Assembly (NCBI RefSeq): GCF_001646865.1
Contig: NZ_LRRB01000283.1
Span: 1 to 34,661, forward strand
Direction: 5' to 3'
Length of the DNA stretch: 34,661 nucleotides
Source of the DNA: Aldersonia kunmingensis
GTDB lineage: Bacteria; Actinomycetota; Actinomycetes; Mycobacteriales; Mycobacteriaceae
How positions within the stretch are numbered: position 1 is the first letter of the stretch; every line of letters starts with the position of its first letter. The notes under the pieces were generated by a model, which did no database searches, was not told where the DNA came from, and worked only from the letters and a program-made list of their open reading frames with translations. Shown here piece after piece: positions 32,592-34,661 of the stretch. The translations under genes and the position numbers were made by a program.

Positions 32592-34068
32592 CACAGTCGT
32601 CCCACGGTTCGAATCGCGGATGCTGATCGACGGCAAACTCGTCGACGGCAGTGCTGGAGTCTTTACCAACATCAACCCGGCTACCGAAGCGGCCATCGGC
32701 GAGGTCTCCGACGCCTCGGTCGAGGATATGCAGCGGGCGATCGACGCTGCTCGGCGGGCATTCGACGACACCACTTGGTCGACCGATCGCGCGTTCCGCG
32801 CGAAATGCCTTCTGCAGCTGCAGGAAGCGCTCGAGGCCGAACGGGAAGAGCTGCGCGAGGAACTGATCCTCGAGGCGGGCTGCCCGCGCGCGATCACCTT
32901 CGGTCCGCAGCTCGACGCACCGCTGTCCGACGGACTGACCTACCCGGCCAAGCTGATCGAGGAATTCCCGTGGGAGACCGACCTCGGTGATGCGTTCGTC
33001 TCGGTGACCGGCGTCAACACGACCCGTAAGGTCTGGCGCGAGCCGGTCGGCGTGGTCGGTGCGATCGTGCCGTGGAACTTCCCGTTCGAGGTGTCGCTGC
33101 ACAAACTGGCGCAGGCACTGGCCACCGGTAACACCGTGGTGCTCAAGCCGGCACCGGACACCCCGTTCAACGCCACGCGTCTCGGCCGACTCATCGCCGA
33201 GCACACCGATATTCCGGCCGGCGTCGTCAACATCATCACCGCGTCGGACCACCTTGTCGGCGAGGAACTCACCCTGTCGCCCAAGGTCGACATGATCTCG
33301 TTCACCGGTTCGACCGCGGTCGGCCAGCGGATCATGGAGAAGTCCGCGGCGACCATGAAGCGGTTGTTCCTCGAGCTCGGCGGCAAGTCCGCGACGATCG
33401 TCTGCGAGGACGCCGATTTCGGATTCGCTTGTGCCATCGGTATTGCCCCGGCCATGCACGCCGGTCAGGGCTGCGCCAACCCGACGCGTCTGCTGCTTCC
33501 GCGCTCCCGCTACGACGAGGGCGTCGCGATGCTGAAGGCGATGTACGACATGCTCGCTCCCGGCGACCCACAGGATCCGGCAACGCTGTGCGGGCCGGTG
33601 ATCTCGGCGAAGCAGCGGGCGCGAGTGCTCGGCTACATCCTCAAGGGCATCGAGGAGGGCGCGACCCTGCTGTCCGGCGGGCCGGAGCAGCCGGAGGGCC
33701 TCGACAAGGGCTACTTCATCAAGCCCACGCTGTTCGTCGACGTCGACAACAAGATGACCATCGCGCAGGAAGAGATCTTCGGTCCGGTCCTCGCGGTCAT
33801 TCCCTACGACGATGAGGACGATGCGGTCCGTATCGCGAACGACAGTCCATACGGTCTGGCCGGGAATGTCATGTCCGGTTCGGTCGAGCACTCGCTGGCC
33901 TTGGCCCGCCGGCTGCGAGCCGGGTTCATCGGAATCAATGGAACGGCCGCGTATTCAGCCGATGCCCCGTTCGGTGGATACAAGGCCAGTGGTGTCGGAC
34001 GGCAGAACGGACTCGCCGGATTCGAGCAGTACACCGAACTCAAGACCGTCGCCTACCCCGCAGGCTGA
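32584..34068 (+). CDS. NAD(P)-dependent aldehyde dehydrogenase
   Basis: This 494-residue enzyme of the ALDH superfamily oxidises an aldehyde to an acid. Key residues are visible: N165 in PWNFP, K188 in LKPAP, general-base E264 in LELGGKS and nucleophile C297 in GQGC. ATG at 32584 has GAGGGGAG upstream. It overlaps the SDR gene by 8 bp, so the pair probably converts an alcohol to aldehyde and then acid. The resulting acid could be a substrate for one of the acyl-CoA ligases in the window. Confidence 0.95.
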   Translation: MADTVVPRFESRMLIDGKLVDGSAGVFTNINPATEAAIGEVSDASVEDMQRAIDAARRAFDDTTWSTDRAFRAKCLLQLQEALEAEREELREELILEAGCPRAITFGPQLDAPLSDGLTYPAKLIEEFPWETDLGDAFVSVTGVNTTRKVWREPVGVVGAIVPWNFPFEVSLHKLAQALATGNTVVLKPAPDTPFNATRLGRLIAEHTDIPAGVVNIITASDHLVGEELTLSPKVDMISFTGSTAVGQRIMEKSAATMKRLFLELGGKSATIVCEDADFGFACAIGIAPAMHAGQGCANPTRLLLPRSRYDEGVAMLKAMYDMLAPGDPQDPATLCGPVISAKQRARVLGYILKGIEEGATLLSGGPEQPEGLDKGYFIKPTLFVDVDNKMTIAQEEIFGPVLAVIPYDDEDDAVRIANDSPYGLAGNVMSGSVEHSLALARRLRAGFIGINGTAAYSADAPFGGYKASGVGRQNGLAGFEQYTELKTVAYPAG

Positions 34069-34086
34069 GCAGAGAGAACCAGCACC

Positions 34087-34661
34087 ATGCAGTTGTTCGA
34101 TGACCTAGATGATTTCGGTTCCTTCGATGACGTGGTGTCCGGCGACGTCCGCGACCCCTACACCGAGTTGGCCCGCATCCGGCGGGAAGAACCGGTGCAG
34201 CGCATCGAATTGTCGATGATGCCGGGCGATGACACGAAACCGCTCTTCATCGCCTACCGGCATGAAGACATCCAGACAATGCTGCGCGACAACGAGACCT
34301 TCTCGTCCGCCATCGTCCTGCAGGCATTCGGTGACGTGCTCGGCAAGCAGGTGATGCTCGGCCTCGATGAGCCCGACCACGGTCGCCACCGCGCACTGGT
34401 CTCGAAGGCGTTCACCCAGAAGGCGCTTGCCAAATGGGAGGACGAGTTGGTCGGCAAGGTCGGCAACGGCCTGATAGACGAGATCGCGAAGAACGGCAGC
34501 GCAGATCTGGTGAAGGAATTCACCTTCCCGTTCCCGACCCAGATCATCGCCGGGCTCATTGGGCTTCCGCAGGAGGACTTTCCGCAGTTCCAGAAGTGGT
34601 CGATCTCGCTGCTGAGCTTCACCGTGAACCCCGAGCGAGGCAAGGCGGCGTCCCTTGCGCT
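34087..34661 (+). CDS. cytochrome P450, N-terminal part (runs off the right edge)
   Basis: The window holds the first 191 residues or so, starting at ATG 34087 with GAGAGAA upstream and 18 bp after the aldehyde dehydrogenase stop. The P450 N-terminal half is clear: DVRDPYTELARIRREEPV, the C-helix stretch DEPDHGRHRALVSKAF with the heme-propionate-binding H/R pattern, and FTFPFPTQIIAGLIGLP. The I-helix, ExxR and heme cysteine lie beyond the edge. It is the most distal gene seen in the cluster and would supply the alcohol for the SDR and ALDH. Confidence 0.93.
   Translation, partial: MQLFDDLDDFGSFDDVVSGDVRDPYTELARIRREEPVQRIELSMMPGDDTKPLFIAYRHEDIQTMLRDNETFSSAIVLQAFGDVLGKQVMLGLDEPDHGRHRALVSKAFTQKALAKWEDELVGKVGNGLIDEIAKNGSADLVKEFTFPFPTQIIAGLIGLPQEDFPQFQKWSISLLSFTVNPERGKAASLA

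Overview
The window is GC-rich DNA from an actinobacterium of the mycolic-acid group, most likely Nocardia or Rhodococcus or a close relative. The evidence is a complete yrbE-mce import operon, several FadD-type acyl-CoA ligases, cytochromes P450, abundant TetR regulators, frequent GTG starts and ATGA/GTGA start-stop overlaps. No tRNA, rRNA, CRISPR array, insertion sequence or other mobile element was seen. Assignment to genus is an inference from gene content.

Region 1 (1-4752) is a catabolic block. A minus-strand operon reads ligase (2349-3884), amidohydrolase (1128-2309), then a second ligase running off the left edge. A crotonase (4030-4752) diverges from it. Region 2 (4900-10341) encodes a three-subunit molybdenum hydroxylase (large, FAD and 2Fe-2S subunits in the order L-M-S), then a tail-anchored CoxG-like protein and a DUF1206 membrane protein. 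The active-site loop of the large subunit reads AYRGPWQFE, which fits neither form I nor form II CO dehydrogenase, so the substrate is unknown. Region 3 (10363-14196) has a minus-strand alpha/beta hydrolase and P450, divergent from a plus-strand ligase that is a gap-free 511-residue paralogue of the region 1 ligase. Region 4 (14341-15452) is a TetR gene overlapping a small unrecognised gene, behind a good promoter with an operator-like repeat over the -10.

Region 5 (15937-24767) is a full mce operon, yrbEA-yrbEB-mceA to mceF, tightly coupled and without its own ATPase. It ends at a 54-nt near-perfect palindrome, and a convergent tandem-TetR regulator resembling Mce3R lies beyond. Region 6 (26507 to the right edge) is a plus-strand cluster: VWA protein, MoxR/NorQ-type AAA+ ATPase, a leaderless ABC-type substrate-binding protein, an AveC-like polytopic membrane protein, SDR, aldehyde dehydrogenase and a truncated P450.

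My reading is that a hydrophobic, probably lipid- or terpenoid-like compound is imported by the Mce system, hydroxylated (P450s and/or Mo hydroxylase), oxidised through alcohol and aldehyde (SDR, ALDH), activated to CoA esters (ligases) and degraded (crotonase, amidohydrolase). Two sets of shared DNA motifs tie the blocks together. One is a GAGAAT/ATTCTC family of inverted repeats near the catabolic genes and mce. The other is a nearly identical 19-bp non-palindromic motif before the VWA gene and before the substrate-binding-protein gene. The most novel part is region 6 with its adjacent Mce3R-like regulator.
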